Below, in pieces: positions 1 through 8,457 of a stretch of 64,000 bases of DNA. Below the pieces are notes generated by a model. The model had not been told where the DNA came from and searched no databases. It worked only from the letters and a program-made list of their open reading frames with translations. How positions within the stretch are numbered: the first letter of the stretch is position 1; every line of letters begins with the position of its first letter. Source of the DNA: Planctomycetales bacterium (GTDB taxonomy: Bacteria; Planctomycetota; SZUA-567); NCBI GenBank assembly GCA_025997475.1, contig BNUQ01000006.1, positions 29,872 through 93,871 of the forward strand, written 5' to 3'. The position numbers and the translations under genes are program-made.

Positions 1-212
1 TACTCCCACAATCCGGGGCGTTGCGCGTGAATGAGGTAGATTTGCGGACAAGAAAAATTCCACGCGCCGCCAAGAGTGCGTAAAAAACTCTTCCAGTCCT
101 CGCCGCCAAAGCAAATGTTCTCAAACACCGCGTCCGCGATTTCTTTCAAAGTGGCGTATCCGGCGCTCGCTTGCTCGTTTGCCAAAGTCGTTTCGTCGTT
201 TTGTGCAGTCAT
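1..212 (-). CDS. ArdC-like / LtrC-like ssDNA-binding domain protein (5' end only)
   Basis: Only the first 70 codons are in the window; the gene runs off the left edge. The start is the ATG at 212, preceded by a clear AAGGAG site. The visible part ends with an aromatic and hydrophobic stretch followed by IYLIHAQRPGLW. This resembles the 'W..FL ... S..N..LI..QRP.A' signature of the ArdC N-terminal ssDNA-binding domain, found in antirestriction proteins and LtrC-like proteins of conjugative elements. The catalytic metallopeptidase part cannot be seen, so the exact subfamily is open. Its place in a block of transfer genes agrees with a role in protecting or handling incoming single-stranded DNA. 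Confidence 0.5.
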   Translation of the reverse strand, partial: MTAQNDETTLANEQASAGYATLKEIADAVFENICFGGEDWKSFLRTLGGAWNFSCPQIYLIHAQRPGLWE

Positions 213-391
213 CGTTTTCTCCTTTGTTATTTGAGTTTTCCGGCATAATTTGCCGGAATTTGACAGTCGCGTTTGTTTTGCACTCTCGCCCCGAAAAAAT
301 AAGTGCTTTGTTTGTATCGTGTTACAATATACAGCGGCAAACGCGGTTGTCAAATTAAATTTTTATTTTTTTTTCTCGCTCTCCTAAATTT

Positions 392-655
392 TTATGCCGG
401 CGACGGCGTCTTTACGCCGCCGCGCTTCTTTTCCCACTCCGCGATTTTTGCCCGGTTCGCTTCGTCATACTTTTTCATTCGTGCCGCTATCGCCGCGAGT
501 TCCGCCCGATATTCCACCCGGCATTTCTCTTGATACGCCGCCAATTCCTCGCGGTGTTTAGCCGCGCTCTCGTTGACCTTTTCCCGCGCCGCTCTCTCCT
601 CGCGCTCAATCTGCGCGAACAAGTCGTCAATCGGCGTGTCATTCGTCGCGCTCAC
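392..655 (-). CDS. Charged helical protein of the mobilization block
   Basis: An 87-residue protein that begins at a GTG at 655. An AGGAGG site for it lies at the very end of the upstream mobC-like gene, so the two are probably translationally coupled. The sequence is almost entirely charged and helical (EREERAAREKV, KHREELAAYQEK), which suggests a coiled coil and no membrane segment. I do not recognise the family. Its tight coupling to a MobC-like gene suggests an accessory relaxosome or mobilization protein, but that is inferred from context alone. The reading frame stays open further upstream in sequence belonging to the neighbour, so the GTG was chosen on the ribosome binding site. Confidence 0.5.
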   Translation of the reverse strand: MSATNDTPIDDLFAQIEREERAAREKVNESAAKHREELAAYQEKCRVEYRAELAAIAARMKKYDEANRAKIAEWEKKRGGVKTPSPA

Positions 656-657
656 GG

Positions 658-1049
658 CTACCGTCCTCCTTTCTTTCGCCGCGTGTCGGCGAGAACGACC
701 GCGACGATTTCGCGGATTTCTTTTTGCGAGGCGGTCAACTCTTCGGACAATTTTCTCATCGTCCACATTGTCGCGTCGTCGTATTTCTTGCGGTCGGTCA
801 GCCACATCTTCAACAAGCGAGACGCCCCTGCTCGGCGATTGCTTGCCGCAAGTTTTCCACCGCTTCGGTATCAAGCCACGACGCCGGCGCATAGCCCACA
901 CCCAAATTCCGCAACAACGCCGACACCGACAGATGACACGTTTTCGCCGTGGCGATGATTTGCGCCCGCTCTTCCGGCGTCGCATAAACGCGAAACGCCG
1001 GATTGGTCTTACGGGTTTGCCCTTGCTCGGCGGATTTCGTCTTACCCAT
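658..1049 (-). pseudogene. MobC/TraJ-like relaxosome protein, frameshifted
   Basis: From the ATG at 1049 the protein reads RVYATPEERAQIIATAKTC and then LSVSALLRNLGVGY. This is the ribbon-helix-helix type N-terminus of MobC/TraJ relaxosome accessory proteins, which bind near oriT and help the relaxase. The frame stops after 79 residues. If one base is added to the run of four C at 825-828, it continues smoothly for about 50 more residues (LLKMWLTDRKKYDD, then TASQKEIREIVAVVLADTRR) to a stop at 658. The continuation also matches the family. The defect is therefore a single-base homopolymer loss, from either decay or a sequencing error. No relaxase gene is visible in the window. Confidence 0.6.
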
Positions 1050-1115
1050 TTACTTTCCTTTCGTGGTCGTGAAGCGGAGCAACAAAAAGATTTATCGACA
1101 CCAAAAGAAAAAACG

Positions 1116-1379
1116 TTGCCACTGGTGGCAACGCCACCACCAACACCCGCGCCGGTATCGGCACTACCGACCGACGCGGACGGCGAAACACGGTCAATAC
1201 AAGAACGAATGGCGGAGTTCCGAACGCGGGCGAACGACGCCGGCAGGGCAAGCGTCCAGAAGCCCGTGCGCCAACCGGTCGTCGCCGTGCCGCCGCCGCC
1301 GATTGACCTCAACTCCGGCAACTTGCCGGAAAATCACGAGGAGATATTTCGACGTTTAACTGCCCGTGTGGTTGACTAA
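1116..1379 (+). CDS. Proline-rich hypothetical protein, start uncertain
   Basis: The frame ending at 1379 has a plausible protein composition. It opens with a run of proline and alanine (VATPPPTPAPVSALP), continues through a charged helix (SIQERMAEFRTRAND), and has a second proline cluster before a helical tail (PENHEEIFRRLTARVV). No convincing start or ribosome binding site is visible. The TTG at 1116 is a guess, and an ATG within the helix is an alternative. It is divergent from the mobC-like gene and is followed closely by a second plus-strand gene. I recognise no family. It may itself be damaged, like its neighbours. Confidence 0.35.
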   Translation: MPLVATPPPTPAPVSALPTDADGETRSIQERMAEFRTRANDAGRASVQKPVRQPVVAVPPPPIDLNSGNLPENHEEIFRRLTARVVD

Positions 1380-1403
1380 CAGACCCCTCACAAGAAGCGA
1401 AAA

Positions 1404-1814
1404 ATGCCGAAAAATGAGTTTTTCATCCACCTGCCGATTAGCGGCGGCGGCGAATTAAAAACGACGATGAGATGATTTGTTTCGATGCCGTCGCCAAATT
1501 TTTCCCCGACGCGCGATGCGTGGCTCAATCCGTTTCTCGGCGCAATGGTTTTGGACGGCGGTATGGATTGCTATTCGGAGTTCGAGAAAACCGCAGTTTT
1601 TAAGGACAATGCCGCCCGTCTCGCCGGCATCGTGAAAATGCCGGAATGGTCGGCGCTGATGAAACACGACGTAGCCGCGATGTTCAAGTCAAGCCGCGCG
1701 TTCGAGCAATGTCTCGCCGACAAAAACCTGAACATTATGGAACGGCAACGGTTAGTGATGGCGAAACGGACGCTGTGGGATTTGCTCGACAACATCGAGG
1801 AGATTTCGCAATGA
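1404..1814 (+). pseudogene. Unknown protein of the transfer block, probably frameshifted
   Basis: An ATG at 1404 opens MPKNEFFIHLPISGGGELK and soon stops. Adding one A to the run at 1457-1461 gives DDEMICFDAVAKFFP. Soon after, near 1500-1510, the coding signal moves to the frame ending at 1814 (DAWLNPFLGAMVLDGG ... LWDLLDNIEEISQ). At least two disruptions are needed to join the pieces into one protein of about 136 residues. A shorter intact reading would start at 1485. Its stop overlaps the start of the TraM-like gene (ATGA), so the two belong to one operon. I do not recognise the family. Confidence 0.4.
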
Positions 1815-2298
1815 CCGACGACGAGGTGAAAAAATTGACCGAAGCGATTATCGCTTCGGTCTCGAAAAACAATCAACAGATAATCCGCGCCGACGACCCG
1901 GTAATGGTGTTGCCGACCGCGTTCAAACTCATCGTGGATAAGTTGTTGGAAGAGCAAAAAAACGCACTCTTGGAATTTCGGAGCGGACTTCATCAGACGC
2001 AGAAAAAAATTGGCGAGGACGCGGACGCGGCGTCGAAAAAACGGTTCTGGATGCGATGGACGGGATTAAGAATTTAGTGAAAAGCCAAGTTAGCGAGGAA
2101 ATTAACATCGGTTGCAAAAAGATTCGCGACGTGGTTAAAAGCGAGGCGCAAGCGTGTTTCAGCGCGTATAGCAAGGAATTTGTGGAGTTAAAGAACAGCG
2201 GCGCGACCGTCAGCAATGCCGCCCTTATCGCTTTCTACGCCGCCGCCCTCGCGTTTATGGGCGGCATGTCCGCCATCGTCGCCACGTTGATTCGTTAG
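1811..2298 (+). pseudogene. TraM-like conjugal transfer protein, frameshifted
   Basis: The ATG at 1811 overlaps the previous stop. The first part (RADDPVMVLPTAFKLIVDKL, then LLEFRSGLHQTQKKIGEDA) resembles the TraM family of RP4-like transfer systems, where a 'DDP' motif is followed by a long helical region. The frame stops at 2077. Adding one A to the run of six at 2036-2041 joins it to a second frame that ends at 2298 and reads KTVLDAMDGIKNLVKSQVSE. The joined protein has about 162 residues and ends in a single membrane segment (ALIAFYAAALAFMGGMSAIV), so it would be anchored in the inner membrane. Family assignment rests on recalled similarity. Confidence 0.5.
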
Positions 2299-2328
2299 AC
2301 AAAACCAAGAGAAATTTAACGCCAAAAT

Positions 2329-2363
2329 AAAAAGCCGTCTCGGTCGTTCAGGGCGGCTTTTTT
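2329..2363. terminator. Bidirectional Rho-independent terminator
   Basis: AAAGCCG and CGGCTTT pair around a GC-rich loop, with A residues on the left and a run of T on the right. The hairpin lies between the convergent traM-like and rpn genes and can serve both. Confidence 0.7.
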
Positions 2364-2373
2364 CGCAACAAAT

Positions 2374-3273
2374 TTACAACGCGGCGATTTCGCTTTCGGT
2401 TAAGCCGGTAATCTGCGCAATCAGGGTCGGCGCTATTCCTGCCGCCTTCGACTTTTTGGCAATCGCCAATTGTTGTTTAATTTCTCCTTGTTCAATCCCT
2501 TGTTCAATCCCTTGTTCAATTACTTGTTCAATCCCTTGTTCTATCCCTTGCGCCACGCCTTTTTGATACGCACTATCTATCACATTGACATTATCGCGAT
2601 AAATTTTCAGCGAAGCGGCGTAGGCGTCGCGTTCGCGCGGATTCATCGCCGCTAAATCCGCCGTCGCAAACGCCAGCGTAAAAATCGGCTCGCGCAACAC
2701 CGCCGGAATATCCTCAAACCGCACTAAATTTTTCAGAAAATACAACCACTTGTCTTTGTGATTAGCCAATTCGTTTTCCGCTTTGTTGAACAACGGCATT
2801 TGCAAAAAAATAAATTCCAACTTGTCGGAAAACAACTCGCCGTCTTGGTCTTTCAGATGAATATGACGCGAAAATTTCTGCCGCTCTTCGGCTTCGTCGT
2901 AAAGAAAATCCAACACCGCGACGAAATAAACTTTTTTCAACTGAAAATCCCACTCGCCTTGCGGCGCTTGCTGTTGCAAGGGAAACGTCGAATAAAACAA
3001 CGCGCGGTCTTTGAAATAGTGCTGATACGCTTTTTGCATTTCGACAATAAACGCCTCGCCGCGCTCGTTGCGGCAATGAATATCAAACACGGCGCGGCGA
3101 CCGTCGGGGTATTCCGGCAGATTTTCAGGATTGGTGAGTTGCAATTCTTTGATACGGTCGGACGCGGGCAAAATCGTGTTGAGAAAATCAATCAACAAGT
3201 CCTTGCTCGCCTCTTCGCCGAAAAGTTTTTTGAATCCGAAATCGGTGTAAGGATTGATGAACTTGGCTTCCAT
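2374..3273 (-). CDS. Rpn-family PD-(D/E)XK nuclease / putative transposase
   Basis: A protein of 299 residues starting at the ATG at 3273 (AAAGGAG nine bases upstream). The opening MEAKFINPYTDFGFKKLFG, with INFLNTIL-like and 'E(R)GEAFIVEMQ' segments, is the hallmark of the Rpn / PD-(D/E)XK nuclease transposase family. These proteins cut DNA and promote RecA-independent recombination in E. coli. The nuclease core lies in the first 130 residues (FDIHCRNERGEAFIVEMQ). Near the C-terminus is a tandem repeat of the tetrapeptide EQGI (about residues 245-268), encoded by 12-bp DNA repeats at 2486-2556. The repeats could vary in number by slippage. It points towards the island terminator and may be an independent passenger. 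Confidence 0.8.
   Translation of the reverse strand: MEAKFINPYTDFGFKKLFGEEASKDLLIDFLNTILPASDRIKELQLTNPENLPEYPDGRRAVFDIHCRNERGEAFIVEMQKAYQHYFKDRALFYSTFPLQQQAPQGEWDFQLKKVYFVAVLDFLYDEAEERQKFSRHIHLKDQDGELFSDKLEFIFLQMPLFNKAENELANHKDKWLYFLKNLVRFEDIPAVLREPIFTLAFATADLAAMNPRERDAYAASLKIYRDNVNVIDSAYQKGVAQGIEQGIEQVIEQGIEQGIEQGEIKQQLAIAKKSKAAGIAPTLIAQITGLTESEIAAL
2486..2556. repeat. 12-bp tandem repeat within rpn
   Basis: About six copies of a 12-bp unit (CCTTGTTCAATC with small changes) encode the EQGI tetrapeptides of the Rpn protein. Such a run is prone to slippage in steps that keep the frame. Confidence 0.75.
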
Positions 3274-3322
3274 TGACGACTCCTTTTTGGGGCGTTTTTT
3301 TGTGAGGGTTATTATACCCGAA

Positions 3323-4626
3323 TTAATCAATCAAATGAATGCCGGTGTTTGCCGCCGCGTTCGGAATTAAATGTGCGTAATGCCGCCGACAAACTTCCGG
3401 CGTGTTGCCCATCATCGCGCAAATCTGGTCTATTGTTACTTTGCCGGTCTGCGCCAACAGCGACGCGAACGTGTGCCGAAAAACATTCCATTTAATTTTA
3501 GTCGATAATTCCGGCATTTTCTTCACGAGCGCGGCAAGGTCATTATCGGCTTTAATTTCAGCGCTCACGTTGGCGTTCTGCCAATGCGCCGCCACGTAAC
3601 CGTTTTTCTTCGCGAACGGTTTTAAGGTCGAGAGTAGCGCCGGACTAATCGGAACGTGGCGCGGTCGGTCAGTTTTTGTCTTTTTTACGTGAAGCCAACT
3701 GCCGGCAAAATCAACGTCCTCCCAGCGCAAGCGAATAATTTCCCCACGCCGCAATCCGGCGTAAAGCGCAATCCATACCGGCAGAGCGCAAGGTTTGCCG
3801 GATACGGCGGCGATTATGTCATCGCGTTCTTCGCGAGTAAAAAAACAATCTCCGCCGTTTTGCTCACGCTCTTTTTCTTGATGTCGTCAAAAGGATTTTC
3901 CTTGACGAGTTTATTCTTGACCGCCCATTTGTAGAACATTTTCGCCGTCTCAATGTAGATGTTAGTTGTGTTCGGTGAAACGGTTCGCGGTGAAGCGGTG
4001 GCGCGATATTTTCCGCGTTTTTGCGTGGGTTTGGGCGTGAACTCAAATATGGCGCGGTTTCCTAATGCAATGGATAGTTTGGCGGAGGTGTGTTCAATGT
4101 TCGCGGCGACAAGCGCGGCGGCAATTTCTTTTCGCGTCATCGCGCGCCCGTTCATCAGCCGACGAACAGTGTCGGACAAGTAGCGGTTGATGGCGAGCGT
4201 CTCAATCCATTCAGCGGCTTGCGCCGATGTGAGAGTGAGCAAGTCGTATTTTTCGGCAAGACGACCTAAACAATGGGCACGTCTTTTTATTTGTTTCACT
4301 TTGGCGGTCGCGGCGTATTGGTTAATCCACGCTTGTTGCGCGGTCGCCGAAGTAATCCGAAAGTATTTTTCGCCACTGACAAATTGGTCGGCAAGCGTTT
4401 TTTGGTAAGCAATGACGGCAGGGATATGTTCCGCCCATTCGGGAAATTTTTCACCGCGTAGCCCGATAGCAATGTATTGGCAAGCGACTTCGGCTTTATC
4501 TTTTTCGGCGCGTTGGTAGCCGGTGGAAAATTCGTATGATTTTTCCCGAACATTCCAACGAATCCGCCAACGACGGGCGGCAAAACGAAGACGCGGTATC
4601 GGATAAGAGCGGGGTTGGTCAGCCAT
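3323..4626 (-). pseudogene. Tyrosine-type integrase, split by a frameshift
   Basis: The first frame (3814-4626, 270 residues) carries a DUF4102-free N-terminal region and a SAM-like core-binding domain (YIETAKMFYKWAVKNKLVKENPF is typical; given here only in part). The second frame (3323-3754) carries the catalytic domain: R in GLRRGEIIRL, HxxR-like RHTFASLLAQTG, and the nucleophile Y in CRRHYAHL. One extra T in the run complementary to 3839-3845 joins them through VFFTREERDDIIAAVSG. The split point reads T TTT TTA in the zero frame, which is a canonical -1 slippery heptamer. Programmed frameshifting is therefore possible beside simple decay or error. It lies right next to the tRNA-Arg 3' end, which fits a site-specific integrase. 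If joined, the protein has about 434 residues. Confidence 0.75.
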
Positions 4627-4731
4627 TTCAGACCTCTTCGTTAATCAGTCATTTCGGGACTCCATTTCGGGACTCTTGGAGGTCTGAAAACGTCTTAAAA
4701 CGATTAAACGCTATACAGTCGCGCTGAAACT

Positions 4732-4808
4732 TGGTATGCCCGACTGGAATCGAACCAGCGACCTGCGCTTTAGGAAAGCGCCGCTCTATCCGGCTGAGCT
4801 ACGGGCAC
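4732..4808 (-). tRNA. tRNA-Arg (anticodon CCT)
   Basis: A full cloverleaf can be folded. The acceptor stem is GTGCCCG with CGGGCAT (G-U at the end), the D stem GCTC/GAGC, the anticodon stem GCGCT/AGCGC with loop TTCCTAA, and the T arm GCTGG/CCAGT with TTCGATT. CCA is encoded. The 3' end faces the integrase and is the likely attachment site of the element on its left. Confidence 0.92.
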
Positions 4809-4842
4809 AAATTGCAGTGGGCAATTTGCAACGAGCAAATGA

Positions 4843-6231
4843 TTACAGAATGAACCGCGACAAGTCCTCGTCTTTGCTGATTTCCGCCAGCCGGTCGCGC
4901 ACCATTTGCGGGTCAACCACCACTTTCCGGTCCCGCCATTCCGGCGCGTTGAACGAGACCTCTTCAAACAATTTTTCCATTACCGTATGCAAGCGCCGCG
5001 CGCCGATGTCGTCCGTCGTTTGGTTGACTTTTTCCGTCAGTTCCGCAATCGCCGCCAACGCCTCGGTTTGGAATTCGACCTCAATCCCTTCGGTCTGCAT
5101 CAGCAATTTGTATTGCCGCGTCAGCGCGTTTTTCGGGTGCGTCAAAATCCGCGTGAAATCGTCGCGCGTCAGCGGTTTCAATTCGACGCGAATCGGTAGG
5201 CGCCCTTGCAATTCGGGAATCAAATCCGACGGTTTTTTGCCGTGAAACGCCCCCGCCGCGATAAATAAAATATGGTCGGTTTTCACCGAGCCGTATTTAC
5301 TGCTGACTGTGCATCCTTCGACAATCGGCAACAAATCGCGTTGCACGCCTTCGCGGCTGACATCCGGTCCGCCGCCTTTGTCCGCGCCGATAACTTTGTC
5401 GATTTCGTCGATGAAAATGATGCCGTCCTGCTCGGCGCGCTCAATCGCCGTTTTGTTGACGGCTTCCTCGTCGATGAGTTTTTCCGCCTCTTCCTGTTTG
5501 AAAATGCGGCGGGCTTCGGCGACTTTCACGCGCCGCGATTTCCGCCGGCTCGGCAAAATGCGGCTGAGCATATCCTGCATTTCCATTCCCATCATTTCGT
5601 CGCCGTCAACCGCGCCGAACACGCCGGTTACCGACGGATTGGCGTTGGCGACGATTTCGATTTCGCGGTCGTCCATTTCGCCTTTCAGCACTTTTTCGCG
5701 AATTTTCGCGCGGGTGCGCTCGATGCGCGCGTCGGCTTGCTCGCGCTCGACATCGACTTTCTTTTTGCGTCCGCGCGTTTTTTCGTCGGCGCCGCTCTTG
5801 TTTTTCGCGTCGTTATTCGGCAACAAATAGTCGAGAATCGTTTCCACCGCGTGTCCGTCGGCGACATCGGCGACGCGCTCGATTTCTTTGGCGCGGATTT
5901 CGTTGAACGACACTTTGACCAAGTCGCGCACCATGCTTTCGACATCGCGTCCGTGATAGCCGACTTCGGTGTATTTGCTCGCCTCGATTTTGACGAACGG
6001 CGCGTTGACCAAATCCGCCATTCGCCGCGCGATTTCGGTTTTGCCGACGCCGGTCGGACCGATCATTAAGATATTGCGCGGCATCACTTCTTTGCGCATT
6101 TCCGGCTCGATTTGTTGCCGCCGCCAGCGGTTGCGCATCGCGACCGCCACCGCGCGTTTGGCGGCGTCCTGCCCGATGATATATTGGTCGAGTTTTTCGA
6201 CGATTTCCTTCGGCGTCATACTGTCGCTCAT
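4843..6231 (-). CDS. hslU: ATP-dependent protease ATPase subunit HslU
   Basis: 462 residues, the usual length for HslU, the AAA+ unfoldase that feeds proteins into the HslV peptidase in the cytoplasm. The N-terminus ([19 protein letters not shown]) is typical. Walker A is GPTGVGKT at residues 58-65, and Walker B IIFIDEID lies near residue 270. The charged I-domain insertion lies between them, and the C-terminus DLSRFIL fits the tail that docks into HslV. HslV is normally encoded just upstream in the same operon. Here the upstream neighbour is a pirin gene with its own terminator, so hslV must be elsewhere or missing. The gene converges on the mobile element with the tRNA between. Confidence 0.96.
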   Translation of the reverse strand: MSDSMTPKEIVEKLDQYIIGQDAAKRAVAVAMRNRWRRQQIEPEMRKEVMPRNILMIGPTGVGKTEIARRMADLVNAPFVKIEASKYTEVGYHGRDVESMVRDLVKVSFNEIRAKEIERVADVADGHAVETILDYLLPNNDAKNKSGADEKTRGRKKKVDVEREQADARIERTRAKIREKVLKGEMDDREIEIVANANPSVTGVFGAVDGDEMMGMEMQDMLSRILPSRRKSRRVKVAEARRIFKQEEAEKLIDEEAVNKTAIERAEQDGIIFIDEIDKVIGADKGGGPDVSREGVQRDLLPIVEGCTVSSKYGSVKTDHILFIAAGAFHGKKPSDLIPELQGRLPIRVELKPLTRDDFTRILTHPKNALTRQYKLLMQTEGIEVEFQTEALAAIAELTEKVNQTTDDIGARRLHTVMEKLFEEVSFNAPEWRDRKVVVDPQMVRDRLAEISKDEDLSRFIL

Positions 6232-6328
6232 ATTTTGCCTTTCGATAAAAACGCGGGACGAATAAAATGCGGCATTGTAGTCAAAGAAAGCGCGGTGGGC
6301 AGAGGGTTCACCTACCGTCGCGGGGAAT

Positions 6329-6354
6329 AAAAAATAGGGGCGTATTCGCCCCTA
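6329..6354 (-). terminator. Rho-independent terminator of the pirin gene
   Basis: On the minus strand TAGGGGCG and CGCCCCTA pair around AATA, followed by six T. It sits just after the pirin stop and separates it from hslU. Confidence 0.75.
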
Positions 6355-6407
6355 CCGGTAACATCCGCGACGTTTTCACCCCGCCTTGCAACTATCGGGA
6401 ATTTTTA

Positions 6408-7148
6408 TCACTCTGCCGCTTTCGCCATTTCAATAATAAACACGTGCGCCGTTTCTTCGGCGGCAACCGTGATGTTTTGTCCGATAATTTCCGCCGCGTC
6501 GCGCTTTGATAATTTCACGCCGGAGACGCTCGCGGAGGCGCTTGCGTCGGAGACGTCCGCGGAGACGCGACCTTCAATCAGCACCAAATACGCCTGCCGG
6601 TTTGCCGCCACCGCGAAGTCCAATTTTTTACCCGCCGTAATAATCGCCGCGTAAGCGTTGATGTCCTGATGAACTTTAATCGGCGCGGACGGGTTCGCGC
6701 CGCCGGTGGCAAGCGGCAACCATTGGTCGTAACGGTCGGCAAGTCGGAACTTCGCGCCGCCGTAATTGGGCTGATGCCCCTTGCCGTCCGGTAAAATCCA
6801 TATTTGCAAAAAACGGAGCGGCGTTTTTCCGTAGTTCATTTCACTGTGCGTAACGCCGGTGCCGACGCTCATATATTGCACTTGCCCGCGCGACAACGTT
6901 TCTTCGTTGCCCATACTGTCGCCGTGCGTGAGTTCGCCGTCGATGATGTAGGAAATGATTTCCATATCCGTATGCGAATGCGGCGGAAAACCGGTTTCCG
7001 GCTTTACTTCGTCGTCGTTAAGCACCCGTAACACGCCGAAACGCACGTTGTCGGGGTGGCAATAATCGGCGAACGAAAAATGAAAATAACTATCCACCAC
7101 GCCCTGATGTCCCCGCTCCATTTTCCGGCTGTCAGTATAGCGAATCAT
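6408..7148 (-). CDS. Pirin family protein
   Basis: 246 residues from the ATG at 7148. A TTG 18 bases upstream is also open, but the ATG has the better-placed GGGAAGGG site. The N-terminal cupin carries the metal ligands expected in pirins: H57 and H59 in PHSHTDMEI, a later His in GTGVTHSEMN, and the Glu two residues after it. Pirins of the YhhW type have quercetin dioxygenase activity, and others act as redox sensors; the substrate here cannot be read from sequence. A serine and alanine repeat (DASASASVSG) near residue 205 is a linker oddity. It stands alone, with a strong terminator. Confidence 0.88.
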   Translation of the reverse strand: MIRYTDSRKMERGHQGVVDSYFHFSFADYCHPDNVRFGVLRVLNDDEVKPETGFPPHSHTDMEIISYIIDGELTHGDSMGNEETLSRGQVQYMSVGTGVTHSEMNYGKTPLRFLQIWILPDGKGHQPNYGGAKFRLADRYDQWLPLATGGANPSAPIKVHQDINAYAAIITAGKKLDFAVAANRQAYLVLIEGRVSADVSDASASASVSGVKLSKRDAAEIIGQNITVAAEETAHVFIIEMAKAAE

Positions 7149-7328
7149 AAGGTCGCCCTTCCCCAAAGGTCGTCGAACGGGTCTATTGGTCCGCTTGGAT
7201 AGCGGTTGTCAAGTCCGCGTGAACCGCGCTCGTCGGCGCACGGTTCACGCGAAAAATTGCCGTTTTCTCTTTCGCCGCCGTCCGCTATACTCCCCCGCTT
7301 TATTCGATGGCGAGAGGCGACATCCAAA

Positions 7329-8339
7329 ATGAATCATTGGCGTTTCGGGCGCACCGGCTTGTCGGTGTCAACTTCGGGGATTGGTTGCATTCCCATTCAG
7401 CGGATTACGTTTGCCGAGTCGACGCGACTGTTGCAAGCGGCGGCGGATAACGGCATCAACTTTTTCGACACCGCGCGCGTTTACACCACCAGCGAAGAGC
7501 GCCTCGGCGTCGCGTTCAACGACCGCCGCGCGGCGATTTTTATCGCGACCAAAACGATGGCGCGCGACCGCGTCGGCATTATCGCCGACCTTGAAACCTC
7601 GCTGAAAAATTTGCAAACCGATTACGTTGACATCTATCAATTGCATAATCCGCCGTCGGTCCCGCGCCCCGGCGATGAAATGTATGACACGTTAATCGAC
7701 CTCAAAGCGGCGGGGAAAATCCGTTTTCTCGGCATCACGCAACACGATTTGACGCTGGCGCGGGAAGCCGTTGTCGGCGGAAATTACGACACGTTGCAAT
7801 ATCCGCTGAGCGTGTTGGCGTCCGACGACGAATTGACTTTGCCCGCGCTGTGCGCGCGCCACGATGTCGGCTTGCTCGCGATGAAAGCGATGGCGGGCGG
7901 CTTGCTCGACGACGCGAAATTGGCGTTCACTTTTTTGCGGCGGCAGTTCGCCAACGTCGTGCCGATTTGGGGTGTTCAGCGCGAAACGGAACTCGCGGAA
8001 TTTTTAGCGTTGGAAAAAGACCCGCCGGAGTATTCGGCGGCGTTGGCGGAGCGGGCGCGCCGGTATCGCGCGGAACTCGCCGGTTCGTTTTGCCGCGCTT
8101 GCGGCTACTGTCTGCCGTGTCCGGTCGGGATTCCGATTCCGACGGCGGCGCGAATGTCGCTGTTGTTGCGGCGAATGGTGGCGGAAAATTTTCTCACGTC
8201 CGAATGGCGCGAAAAAATGGCGCTCATCAAGGATTGCCGTCACTGCGGTCAATGCTCGTCGCGCTGTCCGTATCACCTTGACACGCCGGCGCTGTTGGCG
8301 AGCGAATGGGAAAAATATCAAACCGCGATTAGCAATTAA
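7329..8339 (+). CDS. Aldo/keto reductase with C-terminal 4Fe-4S domain
   Basis: 336 residues from the ATG at 7329. The first 250 residues form an aldo-keto reductase barrel: the N-terminal RTGLSVSTSGIGC strand, the NFFDTARVYTTSEERLG catalytic segment with Asp and Tyr, and TDYVDIYQLHNP. The C-terminal 80 residues hold two cysteine clusters, CRACGYCLPCPVG and CRHCGQCSSRCPYHLDTP, the pattern of two 4Fe-4S clusters. The combination is common in anaerobes and probably allows electron transfer between an iron-sulfur partner and a carbonyl substrate. The substrate is unknown. The last residues (AISN) run into the repeat element that follows. Confidence 0.9.
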   Translation: MNHWRFGRTGLSVSTSGIGCIPIQRITFAESTRLLQAAADNGINFFDTARVYTTSEERLGVAFNDRRAAIFIATKTMARDRVGIIADLETSLKNLQTDYVDIYQLHNPPSVPRPGDEMYDTLIDLKAAGKIRFLGITQHDLTLAREAVVGGNYDTLQYPLSVLASDDELTLPALCARHDVGLLAMKAMAGGLLDDAKLAFTFLRRQFANVVPIWGVQRETELAEFLALEKDPPEYSAALAERARRYRAELAGSFCRACGYCLPCPVGIPIPTAARMSLLLRRMVAENFLTSEWREKMALIKDCRHCGQCSSRCPYHLDTPALLASEWEKYQTAISN

Positions 8340-8441
8340 CAATTAACCATTAAAAGTTATGGAATTTAATTTGCAAATTCGCGAAGCGAAATTTGTAATC
8401 AATTCCTCGATTTTTAATTTTTAATTGTTAATTGTTAATTG
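8332..8441. repeat. Heptad-arm palindrome, AATTAAC type
   Basis: The left arm has 7-bp units of the ATTAACA type and the right arm has the complementary TTAATTG units. Between them lies TTCGCGAAGCGAA. This is one member of the family described in the findings, here between the aldo-keto reductase and parB genes. Confidence 0.75.
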
Positions 8442-8457
8442 CTCTTCGGGTGTAACG

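Larger units (their letters stand above)
1..4731. mobile_element. Decaying integrative/mobilizable element next to tRNA-Arg (partial)
   Basis: The block between the window start and the 3' end of tRNA-Arg(CCT) holds an ArdC-like gene, a MobC/TraJ-like gene, a TraM-like gene, an Rpn nuclease and a tyrosine integrase. The integrase is read away from the tRNA and lies directly beside its 3' end, which is the usual arrangement for elements that insert into tRNA 3' ends. The left end is outside the window. Several of its genes are frameshifted. Membership of the Rpn gene is an inference from position only. Confidence 0.65.

Noticed and set aside
392..1321. 309-residue minus-strand frame across the mobilization genes
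   Set aside because: Only its last 87 codons make protein sense (the GTG at 655 has a ribosome binding site); the upstream part runs out of frame through the mobC-like gene and has an arginine-rich, unnatural composition.
4627..4686. TCAGACCTC/GAGGTCTGA inverted pair as an attachment site
   Set aside because: It lies between the integrase start and the tRNA and could be an integrase or excisionase binding site, but no second copy is visible in the window, so I could not support it as an att site.
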